From Pseudomonas sp. Os17 (lineage in GTDB: Bacteria; Pseudomonadota; Gammaproteobacteria; Pseudomonadales; Pseudomonadaceae): a DNA stretch of 64,000 nt. Below, piece by piece: positions 51,752-61,859 of this stretch. A program made the position numbers and the translations under genes. The DNA is taken from NCBI RefSeq assembly GCF_001547895.1, contig NZ_AP014627.1, forward strand, positions 2,917,501 to 2,981,500, given 5' to 3'. Numbering within the stretch: position 1 is the stretch's first letter; every line of letters begins with the position of its first letter. A model generated the notes under the pieces. It made no database searches. It worked only from the letters and a program-made list of their open reading frames with translations, and was not told where the DNA came from.

Positions 51752-52549
51752 ATGCCTCGTTTTGCTGCCAACCTCAGCATGCTCTACCCGCAACATGACT
51801 TCCTTGAGCGGTTTTCCGCTGCGGCGGCCGATGGTTTCAGCGCGGTGGAATACCTGTTTCCCTACGACTACAGCCCCGCGCAACTGAAACAGCGCCTGGA
51901 CGATAACGGCCTGCAGCAGGCCCTGTTCAACGCGCCGCCCGGTGACTGGGCGGCGGGGGAGCGGGGCATCGTCTCCCTGCCCGGACGCGAGCAGGAGTTC
52001 CGCCAGGGTTTCGACAAGGCCCTGGAGTACGCTGCGGTGCTGGGCAATTCACGGATCCACGTGATGGCCGGCCTGCTGCCGTCGGAAAGCGACCGCGCCC
52101 GGCATCACGGGGTGTACCTGGAGAACCTGGCCCACGCCGCGACCCAGGCGGCCAAGGTCGGAGTCACCGTGCTGCTGGAGCCGATCAACACCCGGGACAT
52201 GCCGGGGTTCTTCCTCAATCGCCAGGACCAGGCCCAGGCCCTCTGCAAGGAAGTGGGTGCGGCCAACCTCAAGGTGCAGTTCGACTGCTACCACTGCCAG
52301 ATCGTCGAAGGCGACCTGGCGGTAAAACTGCGGCGGGATCTGCCGGGCATCGGCCATATCCAGATCGCCGGGGTGCCGGATCGTCACGAGCCAGACCTTG
52401 GCGAGTTGAACTATCCCTACCTGTTCCAATTGATGGACGAGCTCGGCTATGACGGCTGGGTCGGTTGCGAATACCGCCCGCGTGGCGACACCTCCGCCGG
52501 CCTGCAATGGCTGCGCGACTGGCAGGCGTGCCAAGGCTCGGCGGTGTAG
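51752..52549 (+). CDS. otnI: 2-oxo-tetronate isomerase
   Basis: A 265-residue TIM-barrel of the hydroxypyruvate-isomerase family. It begins [20 protein letters not shown] and carries the metal-site strands [35 protein letters not shown] and [11 protein letters not shown]. It isomerises 2-oxo-tetronate to 3-oxo-tetronate for OtnK. It is last in the operon; CAGGAG precedes the ATG. Confidence 0.92.
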   Translation: MPRFAANLSMLYPQHDFLERFSAAAADGFSAVEYLFPYDYSPAQLKQRLDDNGLQQALFNAPPGDWAAGERGIVSLPGREQEFRQGFDKALEYAAVLGNSRIHVMAGLLPSESDRARHHGVYLENLAHAATQAAKVGVTVLLEPINTRDMPGFFLNRQDQAQALCKEVGAANLKVQFDCYHCQIVEGDLAVKLRRDLPGIGHIQIAGVPDRHEPDLGELNYPYLFQLMDELGYDGWVGCEYRPRGDTSAGLQWLRDWQACQGSAV

Positions 52550-52814
52550 CCGCTGCTGCAGGTTGCGCAGGAAAAGGCATCTGGGGAACGTCGCGCAAGG
52601 CCCTGCGGGCATCGCTTTATGTAGCCGCTGCCGAAGGCTGCGAACGAGCCGTAGGCTCGCAGCGATTCCCCGGCCGCCGAGGCCCCTGCGGGCCTTCGCG
52701 CATCGCTTTATGTAGCCGCTGCCGAAGGCTGCGAACGAGCCGCAGGCTCGCAGCGATTCCGCGACCGCCGAGGCCCCTGCGGTGCCTTGCGCAGCCTGCG
52801 GCAGCGGCTACAGA
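52547..52814. repeat. REP-containing repeats
   Basis: After the otnI stop, TGTAGCCGCTGCTGCAGG (52547) is followed by two longer tandem units starting TGTAGCCGCTGCCGAAGGC at 52620 and 52711, each with AACGAGCC(G/C)(T/C)AGGCTCGCAGCG. The array closes with GCAGCCTGCGGCAGCGGCTACA at about 52790-52812. It fills most of the 325-base gap before the hydrolase gene. Confidence 0.8.
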
Positions 52815-52874
52815 GGGTACGCAGGCCACGAACGGCTTGCGATGATTCGTAGCGATAAACACAGGAGTTTTTTC

Positions 52875-53942
52875 ATGCAGCGTCTTGTCTGCCGGGCCGC
52901 GTTCGGCCTGATTCTGTCCCTGGGTGGTATGTCCCTGGCCGTGGCCGCGAGCTTGCCGCCGGCCACCGAGGGCGATTGGGTCGCCCCGCAATTCACCTTT
53001 CACAACGGCGAACAGCTGGCCAACCTGAAACTGCACTACATCACCCTGGGCAACCCCAAGCACCCGGCGATCCTCTACCTGCACGGCACCTACCGGCCGG
53101 CCAGCGACCTGCTGAGCAAGGATTTTGGCGGTGAACTGTTCGGCCCGGGGCAGCCTCTGGACGCGAGCAAGTACTACATCATTGCCACCGACGGCATTGG
53201 TGTCGGCCAGTCGAGCAAGCCTTCCGATGGCCTGCGTGCGCGCTTTCCCCAGTACAACTACGACGACATGGTCCAGGCCCAGTACCGCTTGGTCACCGAG
53301 GGGCTGGGGATCAAGCACCTGCGGCTGATCATCGGCAATTCCATGGGCGGCATGCAGACCTGGCTCTGGGGCCAGAACTGGCCGCAGATGATGGACGCCC
53401 TGGTGCCCATGGCCTCTCAGCCCACCGAGATGGCGTCGCGCAACTGGATGATGCGCCGCCTGCTGGTGGAGTCGATCAAGCAGGATCCGGCCTGGGACAA
53501 CGGCAACTATCGGGTCCAGCCGCCGTCCCTGCGCCTGGCCAACGCCCTGTTCGCCACCGGCACCAGCGGCGGCACACTGGCCTATCAGGCGCTGGCGCCG
53601 ACCCGGGCCCAGGCCGACAAGCTGGTGGATGAGCGCCTCAAGGCGCCACAGAGCGCCGATGCCAACGACTTTATCTACCAGTGGCAGTCCTCGGCGGACT
53701 ACAACGCCGCGCCGGGCCTGGGCCGGATCCAGGCCCCGGTGCTGGTGATCAACTCGGCGGACGATGAGCGCAACCCGCCGGAAACCGGCACCCTGCAAGC
53801 GGCGCTCAAGCAAGTGAAAGATGCTCGCCTGCTGTTGATTCCCGCCAGCGCCGAAACCCGCGGGCATGGCACCACCGGCATGGCCCGGTTCTACGCCCGC
53901 GAGCTGGGGCAGTTCATGGCCGAAACCGAGAAACCCCGCTAG
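52875..53942 (+). CDS. Secreted alpha/beta hydrolase, MetX-like
   Basis: A 355-residue protein with a signal peptide (AAFGLILSLGGMSLAVA) and an alpha/beta hydrolase core of the homoserine acetyltransferase type. The nucleophile elbow is IGNSMGGMQTW, the acid is in INSADDERNPP and the late His is in GHGTTGMARFY. True MetX enzymes are cytosolic, so this exported version is more likely an esterase or acyltransferase on extracytoplasmic substrates. CAGGAG lies eight bases before the ATG. It sits between the tetronate operon and its putative DeoR repressor. Confidence 0.85.
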   Translation: MQRLVCRAAFGLILSLGGMSLAVAASLPPATEGDWVAPQFTFHNGEQLANLKLHYITLGNPKHPAILYLHGTYRPASDLLSKDFGGELFGPGQPLDASKYYIIATDGIGVGQSSKPSDGLRARFPQYNYDDMVQAQYRLVTEGLGIKHLRLIIGNSMGGMQTWLWGQNWPQMMDALVPMASQPTEMASRNWMMRRLLVESIKQDPAWDNGNYRVQPPSLRLANALFATGTSGGTLAYQALAPTRAQADKLVDERLKAPQSADANDFIYQWQSSADYNAAPGLGRIQAPVLVINSADDERNPPETGTLQAALKQVKDARLLLIPASAETRGHGTTGMARFYARELGQFMAETEKPR

Positions 53943-54121
53943 CGGCCATGCACGCTCTGGGTGGCGAGGGAGCTTGCTCCCGCTGGGCGGCGCAGCCGCC
54001 CCAAACCCGGACGGCGCAACCTTTCAGGCGTTGAGGGGCATCAGGCATTGCGTCTGCTGCGCAGACGCGCGGGAGCACGCGCCGTCGCCACGGATTGCAC
54101 GTGTTGGGGGTTACCGCTGAC

Positions 54122-54934
54122 TCAGGATTGTGCCGGCAGCAGCAATTCCACCCCGTGCTTGCGAATCCCGTCCGCTGCCGCCGGGGCCAGGGCGGCGTCG
54201 CTGATGATGATGTCGAACTGCTCTAGCTCGGCGATCTTGTACATGCCGAAGGTGCCGTACTTGGAGCTGCTGGCCACCAGCACCGCCTGGGTCGCCGACT
54301 GCATCGCCACCTGCTTGACCTCGACCTTCAATGCCGAGGGCGTGGTGATGCCCCGGCGCAGGTCCCAGGAACTGGTGGAGATAAAGGCGATGTCCGTCAC
54401 CACCTGACGCAGGGTGGCCACCGCCAGCCCGCCGACACAGGAATGGTTGGAGTGATCCAACTGGCCACCGGTGTGAATCACCGTGACTTGGGGCGCCTCC
54501 ATCAAGGCCTGGGCCACGCCGAAATCGTTGGTGATCACGGTCATCCCCGACAGCGCCTTGATGTAGGGCACGATCTCCAGGGTGCTGGTGCCGGCGTCCA
54601 GGTAGACCGTCATGTCCGCGTGCAACAGGCCCGCCGCGAGCTTGGCCATGGCCTGCTTCTGCGGCAGTTCCACCACCGCCTTGGACTGGTGGCTGGGCTC
54701 GCTGTGCAACTGGCTGGCGATGCGCACGCCGCCGGTCACTGAGTGGGCGCGGCCTTCCTGTTCCAGCAGGGCGATATCCCGGCGCACGGTCATGTGCGAG
54801 CAGTCGAACATCTCCATCAACTGATGCACGCTGAGCACCTGATGCTTGCGCAACTGGCGCAGGATCTGCTCGCGGCGCTGCTCGGGAATCATCGGCGCGC
54901 CGCTGTCGCTGGCAAGGTCCTTGGGGGTAGGCAT
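54122..54934 (-). CDS. DeoR-family transcriptional repressor
   Basis: A 270-residue regulator. The N-terminal helix-turn-helix is LSVHQLMEMFDCSHMTVRRD followed by IALLEQEGRAHSVTGG. The C-terminal sugar-phosphate-binding DeoRC domain includes YLDAGTSTLEIVPY. GGAG lies five bases before the ATG at 54934. It faces the tetronate operon from the far side of the hydrolase gene and is the likely repressor, with a phosphorylated intermediate as inducer; this is inference from context. Confidence 0.88.
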   Translation of the reverse strand: MPTPKDLASDSGAPMIPEQRREQILRQLRKHQVLSVHQLMEMFDCSHMTVRRDIALLEQEGRAHSVTGGVRIASQLHSEPSHQSKAVVELPQKQAMAKLAAGLLHADMTVYLDAGTSTLEIVPYIKALSGMTVITNDFGVAQALMEAPQVTVIHTGGQLDHSNHSCVGGLAVATLRQVVTDIAFISTSSWDLRRGITTPSALKVEVKQVAMQSATQAVLVASSSKYGTFGMYKIAELEQFDIIISDAALAPAAADGIRKHGVELLLPAQS

Positions 54935-55072
54935 TGAAGCTCCGGTTTGGCGGGTCGGCAAAGGCAGAAATCGGCACGCCATAGTAGCGAATGTAGCTGC
55001 CGTGGACGAGATTTAGTGCCGTGTGCGCGTCAGAAAACGCTTCGCAGAATCAGCGAGCCAGTTCGTTACGGG

Positions 55073-55342
55073 TCAGGGGCAGAACGGGCAATACAGATTG
55101 TCGAGAAAGTCCTGGCTGTCGATGTTGTCGTCAAGCACCTGCACCACCACCGGGCCATGGTGTTTGCATTGCAGGACCTGCCCGGCGCCGCTGCGGCTGG
55201 GGGGCTGGTCGCTGAATTCATGGCTGCCGCACCAGGGGCATTTGCGCACGCTGGCCTCGCTCTGGCCGAGTATCGCCAGGTGCCAGCCGCAGCCGGCGCA
55301 ATGGAGGCGATGCAGCGGGCGGGCAGGGGTAAAGGTCGGCAT
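55073..55342 (-). CDS. Small zinc-ribbon-like protein
   Basis: An 89-residue protein with paired cysteines: CAGC near residue 15, CPWC near 35, a lone Cys in VLQCKHHG and CPFC at the C-terminus. This suggests two metal sites. Function unknown. AAGGA lies before the ATG at 55342. It is downstream of the gene at 55365 on the same strand, which also carries Cys pairs, so the two may work together. Confidence 0.65.
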   Translation of the reverse strand: MPTFTPARPLHRLHCAGCGWHLAILGQSEASVRKCPWCGSHEFSDQPPSRSGAGQVLQCKHHGPVVVQVLDDNIDSQDFLDNLYCPFCP

Positions 55343-55364
55343 GGAACATTCCTTGGCGCGGGGC

Positions 55365-55958
55365 TCAGCCCGGCATCAGCAGTCGTTTAAGTAGGCGGGT
55401 CAGCGGTTGGCGCGCCTTGCGGTGCTTGAAGGCCCCCGGGATGTGCAGCAGGAAGCTGCGCCAGGGATAGCCGCCGGGATCGCGTTGCGCTGACTCCAGG
55501 TAGTCGTGCAGGGCCAGCGCCGACTCGCGGTTGAAGGCCCAGAGCATCTGGCCTTTGTAGGCCACGGAAAAATAGGCCTCGCTCGGCCAGTTGAGCGTGT
55601 GACGCGCTGAGTACCGGCAGTGTTCGCAGGCCAGCGAGCCCAGGTCCAGGCCGTGATCGCGATACCAGTAGGGTGAACACTGCCAGTGGCTGGCCAGGTA
55701 GCCTTCGGGCAGCGGACCCAGGCTGTGAGTCGGGTCGCCGTGCAGGCCGGGAAAGTACAGGGCGTAGTGACGGTAGTGCCCGCAGCTGTCCTGCTCTTGC
55801 CGATAGTCCAGCAGTGGATGGGCGGCGAAGAACGGCACATCGACCTTGCGCGCGATGGGCCTGGAGACGACGAAGTCGAAGCGCGCCTGGGCCCCGCATT
55901 GCGGGCAGTTGAGTGCCAGTTGATGGGGCATGGCGCTCCATTGGACAAGGCGGGTCAT
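55365..55958 (-). CDS. Hypothetical Cys-rich zinc-binding protein
   Basis: A 197-residue soluble protein with Cys pairs CPQC near residue 18 and CEHC near 112, and an aromatic-rich middle (WQCSPYWYRDHG). No known family. The start ATG at 55958 overlaps the stop of the upstream binding-protein gene (ATGA), indicating coupled translation. Confidence 0.7.
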   Translation of the reverse strand: MTRLVQWSAMPHQLALNCPQCGAQARFDFVVSRPIARKVDVPFFAAHPLLDYRQEQDSCGHYRHYALYFPGLHGDPTHSLGPLPEGYLASHWQCSPYWYRDHGLDLGSLACEHCRYSARHTLNWPSEAYFSVAYKGQMLWAFNRESALALHDYLESAQRDPGGYPWRSFLLHIPGAFKHRKARQPLTRLLKRLLMPG

Positions 55959-56704
55959 GGCTTGAATTCACCCACCTGTGGGGGCGTGCGATCGATATGC
56001 CAGCGCTGCATGAACGCTTGCAGGCTGCCATCGTCTTTCATCGCGTCCAGGGCCCGCTGCCAGCGGGCCACCTGGGCTGCATCGACCTTGGGCGAGAAGG
56101 CGATGTAGGCGTCCTGGTGCATCAGCGGCATTTGGTAGCGCAACTGTTCGAAGGGCAGGCCCACATTGCTGGCGAAGGTACTGACGCTCATGGTGTCGGC
56201 GACCACGTACTGCACGCGGCCGATCTGCAGCAGGCGCATCATGATTTCCGGGCTGTCGACGCCCCACAGGTTGTCCAGGCCCTGCTGCTTGAGGTAGCTG
56301 TAGACCAGCCATTTGCGCGGTACGGCGATCTGGCCCTGGGCCTGGCTCAGGTCGCTGATCGGCGGAGTGTCGCCGCTGCGGGTGTACAGCGCGGTTTCGG
56401 TGCGCATCAGCGGGCCGACCCATTGGTAGCGGGATTCACGCTCCTGGGTGCGCAGGATGGTAAACACCGCGGTGTCGGCGTCCTCGCTGGCATCGCGCAG
56501 GGCGCGCAGCATCGGGCGTTGCTGCACCTGCACCGGGTCGCCGGTGCGTTGCGCCAGGGCTTGCACCACCTCCACTGCGAAGCCCGTCATGTGCGGGCCC
56601 TGCTGAAAGTGCAGCGGCGGGTGGTTGTCGGTCAGCATGCGCAACTCACCGGCTTGAGCGGTGAGGCTCAACAGCGGCAACAGTGCCTGCAGCATCCATT
56701 TCAT
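55955..56704 (-). CDS. Periplasmic family-3 solute-binding protein
   Basis: A 249-residue protein with a signal peptide (MLQALLPLLSLTAQA) and family-3 binding-protein features: LRMLTDNHPPLHF, FAVEVVQALAQRTG, VVADTMSVSTFA and KDDGSLQAFMQRWH near the end. No ABC permease is adjacent. It is coupled to a cytosolic Cys-rich protein gene, which is odd for a transporter. The ligand is unknown. Confidence 0.85.
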   Translation of the reverse strand: MKWMLQALLPLLSLTAQAGELRMLTDNHPPLHFQQGPHMTGFAVEVVQALAQRTGDPVQVQQRPMLRALRDASEDADTAVFTILRTQERESRYQWVGPLMRTETALYTRSGDTPPISDLSQAQGQIAVPRKWLVYSYLKQQGLDNLWGVDSPEIMMRLLQIGRVQYVVADTMSVSTFASNVGLPFEQLRYQMPLMHQDAYIAFSPKVDAAQVARWQRALDAMKDDGSLQAFMQRWHIDRTPPQVGEFKP

Positions 56705-56877
56705 GCAGTGCCCTTGGGGGATAAAAACCAGAGCTTAGTACGACTGGTTGCCGCCTGTCGCGCTAAAACTGCGGGCCTGCCGCGTGCCTTGGCGGGCCAT
56801 GCCGGGGCGATTTTGTCGTCGGCAGATGGCTCTGCTGCAGGTATCCTGGCGCGGCCTTCGTTGAATGGAATCGACCC

Positions 56878-57909
56878 ATGTTCGCCCCCCTTGTTCATCC
56901 CCTGCGAGCCAGTGGCTTGCTGCTGGCGCTGCTGGCCTGTGGCCAGGGCGCCCAGGCCAGCAGTTTCGACTGCGCCAAGGCCGCCAGTGCCAGTGAGAAG
57001 GCCATCTGCGCCGACCCCTATACCGCCGGGCTGGACAGCCGGTTGGGCAAGGCCTGGACGGCCGCCCTGGCCGAGGCCAAGGACCCCAAGGCGCTGCGCC
57101 TGGGCCAGCGTGAATGGCTCAAGCAGCGCGACCAGTGCCAGGCCGATCTGGGCTGTCTGCGCAGCCAATACCTGAGCCGGCTGACGGTGCTGCGCTATGT
57201 GAACATCCCGTTCAGCTGGCAGGGCACCTGGCAGCGGGTCTCGGTCAGCCCGTTCTACGGCGGTGAGCTGGTGATCCGGCGCAGCGGCGAGGATCGTCTG
57301 AGCTTCGACCTGTCGGACATGGGCGGCGCCAATTCCGGTGCGCTGGCGGGCAAGCTGCAGCTCAAGGACGGTGAAGCCCGCTACGGCGTCGAGGGCTGCA
57401 AGCTGCGCTTCACCCCGCGCAACGGTCTGTTGCAGGTGACCCAGGAGGGCGATGCCTATGCCTGCGGCGCCGGTTCGGGGGTGTATTACGACGGACTCTA
57501 TGTGGCCTCCCGGCAAATCCTGGAGAACCAGTACGATTTGCTGTCCACCGCGCTGGTGCGTACCGAGGCAGAAGACCAGCGAGCCCGCAAGCTGCTGCAA
57601 CAGGATTACCAGACCCTGCTCGACAGCGGCTCGGTGTTCTCCCAGGACACCTCGGCCGAGCTTCCGGGCGCCGAGGTCACCGATATGTGGCTGCAGGGGC
57701 TGGCTACCACCCATGCGGCGATTTTCGTGCGCGGTGCCCAGGGTGAGTTGTGGGTCGCGCTGCTGGCAGTGGTGGGCCCCGCCGATGAAGTGCGGGTGCG
57801 CTACTACACCACCGAGCCTGCGTGGAAGCAGCGCCTGCCGGACGTGGTACAGCGCTGGTACGAGGCGCGCAGCCAGGGCCAGCAACTGCCGCTGGACAGG
57901 ATGCCCTGA
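56878..57909 (+). CDS. Secreted protein with LprI/DUF1311-like N-terminal domain
   Basis: A 343-residue protein with a signal peptide (SGLLLALLACGQGAQA). The following domain has SFDCAKAASASEKAICADP and a REWLKQRDQC segment, the Cys pattern of the LprI (lysozyme inhibitor-like) DUF1311 family. The remaining 240 residues are a beta-rich domain I do not recognise. It is probably periplasmic. It is divergent from the binding-protein gene and 277 bases upstream of fabV; nothing else is visible in that gap. Confidence 0.8.
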   Translation: MFAPLVHPLRASGLLLALLACGQGAQASSFDCAKAASASEKAICADPYTAGLDSRLGKAWTAALAEAKDPKALRLGQREWLKQRDQCQADLGCLRSQYLSRLTVLRYVNIPFSWQGTWQRVSVSPFYGGELVIRRSGEDRLSFDLSDMGGANSGALAGKLQLKDGEARYGVEGCKLRFTPRNGLLQVTQEGDAYACGAGSGVYYDGLYVASRQILENQYDLLSTALVRTEAEDQRARKLLQQDYQTLLDSGSVFSQDTSAELPGAEVTDMWLQGLATTHAAIFVRGAQGELWVALLAVVGPADEVRVRYYTTEPAWKQRLPDVVQRWYEARSQGQQLPLDRMP

Positions 57910-58186
57910 AGCACAGGCCGGCCGGACTTCATCATCTGTTGATGAACGTGGCTGCAGAAATTTCGCCGAGTGGATGCACAAGCCTGCCGGTGCAGCTGCT
58001 AGAGTCTCGGCCCTGGCCGCCTGGATGTCGCCCCGAGGGTGCCGGCACGGGGGCGCCAAGCCTCGGCCTGCCGGGCAAATTCCATCAGTTGGTGACGCGA
58101 AGCCATTGTGAGCGTCTACGACCTTAGCAAGTGACACTGCCGCCGCCGTTACCGGCGCCTGGCACATTGAAATTGGGAGATTGTGA

Positions 58187-59383
58187 ATGGTCATCAAACC
58201 CCGCGTTCGCGGCTTTATCTGTGTGACGACCCATCCGGTGGGTTGCGAAGCCAACGTCAAGCAGCAGATCGATTACGTCACCCAGCAGGGCGCCATCGAC
58301 GCAGGGCCGAAGAACGTACTGGTACTCGGCGCCTCCACCGGCTACGGCCTGGCCGCGCGGATCACCGCCGCCTTTGGCTGCGGTGCCAACACCCTGGGCG
58401 TGTTCTTCGAGCGCGGCAGCGTTGACGGCAAGCTGGGCACCGCCGGCTGGTACAACACCGCGGCGTTCCACAAGTTCGCCGAAGAAAAGGGCCTGTACGC
58501 CAAGAGCATCAACGGTGACGCCTTCTCCGACGCGGTCAAGGCCGAAACCATCGAAACCATCAAGCGCGACCTGGGCAAGATCGACCTGGTGGTCTACAGC
58601 CTGGCCGCCCCGCGCCGCACCCACCCCAAGACCGGTGAAGTGCTGAGCTCGACCCTCAAGCCCCTGGGCAAGTCCGTGACCCTGCGCGGTGTCGACACCG
58701 ACAAGGAAATCGTCAAGGAAACCACCCTGCAACCGGCGACCCAGGAAGAGATCGACGGCACCGTGGCGGTGATGGGCGGCGAAGACTGGCAGATGTGGAT
58801 CGACGCCCTGCACGACGCCGGTGTCCTGGCCGAAGGCGCGAAAACCACCGCCTTTACCTACCTGGGCGAGAAGCTGACCCACGACATCTACTGGAACGGT
58901 TCGATTGGCGAAGCCAAGAAGGACCTGGACCAGAAAGTCATCGGCATGCGCCAGCAACTGGCCGACCTGGGCGGCGACGCTCGGGTGTCGGTGCTCAAGG
59001 CCGTGGTCACCCAGGCCAGCTCGGCGATCCCGATCATGCCGCTGTACCTGTCGCTGCTGTTCAAGGTGATGAAGGAGCAGGGCAGCCACGAAGGTTGCAT
59101 CGAGCAGGTCTACGGCCTGTACAAGGACAGCCTGTACAACAGCGAGCCGGTGATCGACCAGGAAGGCCGCCTGCGTGCCGACTACAAGGAACTGCAACCC
59201 GAAGTCCAGGATCGGGTCAAGCAGCTGTGGGACCAGGTCACCAGCGAGAACCTCTACGAAATGACCGATTTCGTCGGTTACAAGCATGAGTTCCTGCGCC
59301 TGTTCGGTTTCGAGATCGAAGGGGTCGACTACGAAGCCGACGTCGATCCGGACGTGAAGATCAGCAACCTGATCCAGCTGTAA
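58187..59383 (+). CDS. fabV: Enoyl-ACP reductase FabV
   Basis: A 398-residue NADH-dependent enoyl-ACP/trans-2-enoyl-CoA reductase. It has the N-terminal [19 protein letters not shown], the cofactor loop [15 protein letters not shown] and the FabV catalytic Tyr-(8 residues)-Lys in [15 protein letters not shown]. It completes each cycle of fatty acid elongation in the cytosol. FabV is the triclosan-insensitive isozyme in Pseudomonas. It is monocistronic, with a terminator at 59405. Confidence 0.97.
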   Translation: MVIKPRVRGFICVTTHPVGCEANVKQQIDYVTQQGAIDAGPKNVLVLGASTGYGLAARITAAFGCGANTLGVFFERGSVDGKLGTAGWYNTAAFHKFAEEKGLYAKSINGDAFSDAVKAETIETIKRDLGKIDLVVYSLAAPRRTHPKTGEVLSSTLKPLGKSVTLRGVDTDKEIVKETTLQPATQEEIDGTVAVMGGEDWQMWIDALHDAGVLAEGAKTTAFTYLGEKLTHDIYWNGSIGEAKKDLDQKVIGMRQQLADLGGDARVSVLKAVVTQASSAIPIMPLYLSLLFKVMKEQGSHEGCIEQVYGLYKDSLYNSEPVIDQEGRLRADYKELQPEVQDRVKQLWDQVTSENLYEMTDFVGYKHEFLRLFGFEIEGVDYEADVDPDVKISNLIQL

Positions 59384-59404
59384 TCCGCTCGTAGCATCAG
59401 CCAG

Positions 59405-59426
59405 CGCCCCTCCCTCGTGAGGGGCG
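59405..59426 (+). terminator. fabV rho-independent terminator
   Basis: CGCCCCTC (59405-59412) pairs with GAGGGGCG (59419-59426), followed by TTGTCGTTT. It starts 22 bases after the fabV stop. Confidence 0.8.
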
Positions 59427-59452
59427 TTGTCGTTTGCATCCCCCTGTTTCCC

Positions 59453-59690
59453 GTAGGAGCCAGCTTGCTGGCGAAGAGGCCCGCAGGTCTTGTGCTGGTC
59501 TTGGAGACGCCTTCGCTGGCAAGCCAGCGGCCGCTGCGGTTCGCGCCGCCAGCCTGATCAGTCCGGGCGCTTGATCAAGGGTGGGAGCGAGCTTGCTCGC
59601 GATGGTGGTCAACGAAAACGCCGCGTTCACGGGGGCAACGCGGCGTTCTTGAGTGCATCGCGAGCAAGCTCGCTCCTGCGTTACTTGGTG
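59453..59690. repeat. Two REP-type palindrome pairs
   Basis: GTAGGAGCCAGCTTGCTGGCGAA (59453) with CTTCGCTGGCAAGCCAGCGG (about 59512-59531), then GGAGCGAGCTTGCTCGCGAT (59583) with ATCGCGAGCAAGCTCGCTCC (about 59658-59677), the second enclosing a CGCCGCGTT/AACGCGGCG stem. They occupy the gap between fabV and azlC. Confidence 0.8.
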
Positions 59691-59792
59691 GTTGCAAAAA
59701 AAGCGCGGCGGTGGGCAATTGCGCAAGATCGTTCAAGTCAGGCGCCGTACCAGCTGGCACAGTCAGCGTCCGTCATCTGTGTGCAGGGTGTT

Positions 59793-60491
59793 ATGTCCAG
59801 CGTTCTTCTGCCCCGCGCCGCGTTTATCCGCGGTGCCATTGCCATCATGCCGCTGTCCCTGGCCACCGCGCCCTGGGGGCTGCTGGCCGGTTCCATGGCC
59901 ATCGAGGCCAATCTCACGCCGCTGCAGGGCCAGGGGCTGTCGAGCATCGTCTTCGCCGGTGCCGCGCAACTGGTGGCCATCGGCATGCTCAAGGGCGGGG
60001 CGGGGATCTTCTCGATCCTGTTGACCACGCTGCTGCTGACCTCCCAGCACCTGCTCTACGGCATGAGCATGCGCTCGGTGATCTCGCCCTTGCCCGGGCG
60101 CTGGCGGGTGGGCCTGGGCTTTCTGCTCACCGACGAGCTGTTCGCCTTGACCAGCGCCCACGACAAGCAGCAGTTCGACCGCTGGTACGCCCTGGGCGTG
60201 GGCCTGACCTTCTACGTGGCCTGGAACCTGTTCACCCTGCTGGGCATCGTGCTGGGCAAGAGCATTCCCGGCCTGGAACACCTGGGCCTGGATTTTTCCA
60301 TCGCCGCCACCTTCATCGCCCTGATCACGCCGCTGGTGCGCAATGTGCCCACCGTGGTCTGTGTCGCGGTGTCGCTGTTCTGCTCGGTGCTGTTCAGCTA
60401 CTGGCACTGGGGCTCGGCCCTGGTGCTGTCGGGGCTGGCGGGGATGAGTGCGGGTTTTGTCTGCAACAAGCTGTATCGGGGGCGCGCATGA
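59793..60491 (+). CDS. azlC: AzlC family branched-chain amino acid exporter subunit
   Basis: A 232-residue inner-membrane protein. It begins LPRAAFIRGAIAIMPLSLAT, contains SIVFAGAAQLVAIGML and LLTSQHLLYGMSMR, the AzlC family blocks, and has seven or so helices. With AzlD it forms an exporter of branched-chain amino acids or analogues. The ATG at 59793 is chosen because similarity starts there; the frame from 59490 runs through REP sequence. Confidence 0.9.
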   Translation: MSSVLLPRAAFIRGAIAIMPLSLATAPWGLLAGSMAIEANLTPLQGQGLSSIVFAGAAQLVAIGMLKGGAGIFSILLTTLLLTSQHLLYGMSMRSVISPLPGRWRVGLGFLLTDELFALTSAHDKQQFDRWYALGVGLTFYVAWNLFTLLGIVLGKSIPGLEHLGLDFSIAATFIALITPLVRNVPTVVCVAVSLFCSVLFSYWHWGSALVLSGLAGMSAGFVCNKLYRGRA

Positions 60492-60802
60492 TGGTCTGGG
60501 CAGTGATTTTCGGCATGGGCCTGCTGGTCTTTCTCAATCGCTACGTGTTTCTCGAACCGCGCCTGCCGCTGCGCCTGAGCAGCAACGCGCGGCAGTTCCT
60601 CGGTTTTGCCGTGCCGGGCATGCTCACGGCGATCTGCGGGCCGATCGTGTTCATGCCCGATCAGCAGTTGAACCTGCACTGGGACAATCCCTACCTTTCG
60701 AGCTCCCTGGTGGCCATCGTGCTGGTGATCTACACCCGCAATACCCTGGTCAGCATGCTGCTGAGCATGGGGTTCTTTTTCCTTCTGCGCTGGTGGCTCT
60801 GA
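60488..60802 (+). CDS. azlD: AzlD family branched-chain amino acid exporter subunit
   Basis: A 104-residue membrane protein with four hydrophobic segments and the AzlD motif FLNRYVFLEPRLPLRL. It overlaps azlC by four bases (ATGA), the standard azlCD arrangement. Confidence 0.9.
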   Translation: MMVWAVIFGMGLLVFLNRYVFLEPRLPLRLSSNARQFLGFAVPGMLTAICGPIVFMPDQQLNLHWDNPYLSSSLVAIVLVIYTRNTLVSMLLSMGFFFLLRWWL

Positions 60803-60869
60803 GGCAGGATTGCGGTAGCCTGTGCAGCTTTTGGCACAGGCCGACCTTCAACCGCAACGGATGCATCGG

Positions 60870-61859
60870 ATGAGCAACTTCCCCCACGATATCGACCTGG
60901 ACGCGTTCTGGGACCACGACAGCAGCCGCAAGATCAACCAGCCACCGGCGAGCGCCGCCCTGATCGCCGAGCTGCAAGCCCAGCTGGGCTATCGGCTGCC
61001 GCCGTCCTATGTGGCGTTCATGCAGCGTTACAACGGTGGCTGCCCGCACCTGTGCTGTTGCCCCACGGAGCAGGGCACCTCCTGGGCCGAGGACCACTGC
61101 GCGATCGACAGTTTCCTGAGCATCGGTCGCGACAGCCGCTACTCCCTGGGCGGCGACCTGGGCAGCCGCTTCATGATCGAGGAGTGGGGCTACCCGGACC
61201 TGGGGGTGTACATCTGCAATTGCCCCTCCGCAGGGCATGACATGATCGCGTTGGACTACCGCGAGTGCGGCCCCGAGGGGGAACCCCGGGTGGTGCACGT
61301 GGACCAGGAGGGCGACTACGAGGTGACTGTCCTGGCGCCGAACTTCGAGGCCTTTGTCCGCAGTCTGGTGTCCTGGGAGGTGTATGACACCTCCGAGCAG
61401 GATTACCTCGACGACCTGGACACGGTCGCCAGCGCTCCGTTCTCGCCGCTGCTGCAGGAGCTGCTTGAACACTGCCCGGACGTGCCTGACCTGGGGCCGC
61501 TGATCCGCCAGATCGCCCTGCGCATCGTCCAGGACAAACGCTACTTTGCGTTGCACGCCGACCCGCTGTCGCACCTGCTGTACGACCTGCAGTTCTGGCT
61601 GTACCAGAACCGCTACCCGGTCCCCAGCCAAGAGGCCTACCTGGAGGTCTATCAGGACATGATCGCCTTCGCCAAGGGCTTCAGCACCGGCGGCTACGCC
61701 CCGGATTTCATCCGCGACTGGTTCCGCGCGCGGCTGGCGGACGGTCATCTGCACCAGGTGGCGGGCGGGTTCGCCCTGACCCCGGCCTACCGGGTGCAGT
61801 TGCTGGAACAATTGTCGGGGTTTCGCCCCGCCGGCCTACACACTCAGGAGCAGCCATGA
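60870..61859 (+). CDS. SMI1/KNR4 family protein
   Basis: A 329-residue cytosolic protein. The N-terminal half carries the SMI1/KNR4 pattern [18 protein letters not shown] and YNGG, and [20 protein letters not shown] downstream. In bacteria this fold occurs as immunity proteins of polymorphic toxins as well as in housekeeping proteins; no toxin is adjacent. The C-terminal 140 residues are helical. The start at 60870 is chosen over ATG 60861. The stop overlaps the next gene's start. Confidence 0.8.
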   Translation: MSNFPHDIDLDAFWDHDSSRKINQPPASAALIAELQAQLGYRLPPSYVAFMQRYNGGCPHLCCCPTEQGTSWAEDHCAIDSFLSIGRDSRYSLGGDLGSRFMIEEWGYPDLGVYICNCPSAGHDMIALDYRECGPEGEPRVVHVDQEGDYEVTVLAPNFEAFVRSLVSWEVYDTSEQDYLDDLDTVASAPFSPLLQELLEHCPDVPDLGPLIRQIALRIVQDKRYFALHADPLSHLLYDLQFWLYQNRYPVPSQEAYLEVYQDMIAFAKGFSTGGYAPDFIRDWFRARLADGHLHQVAGGFALTPAYRVQLLEQLSGFRPAGLHTQEQP

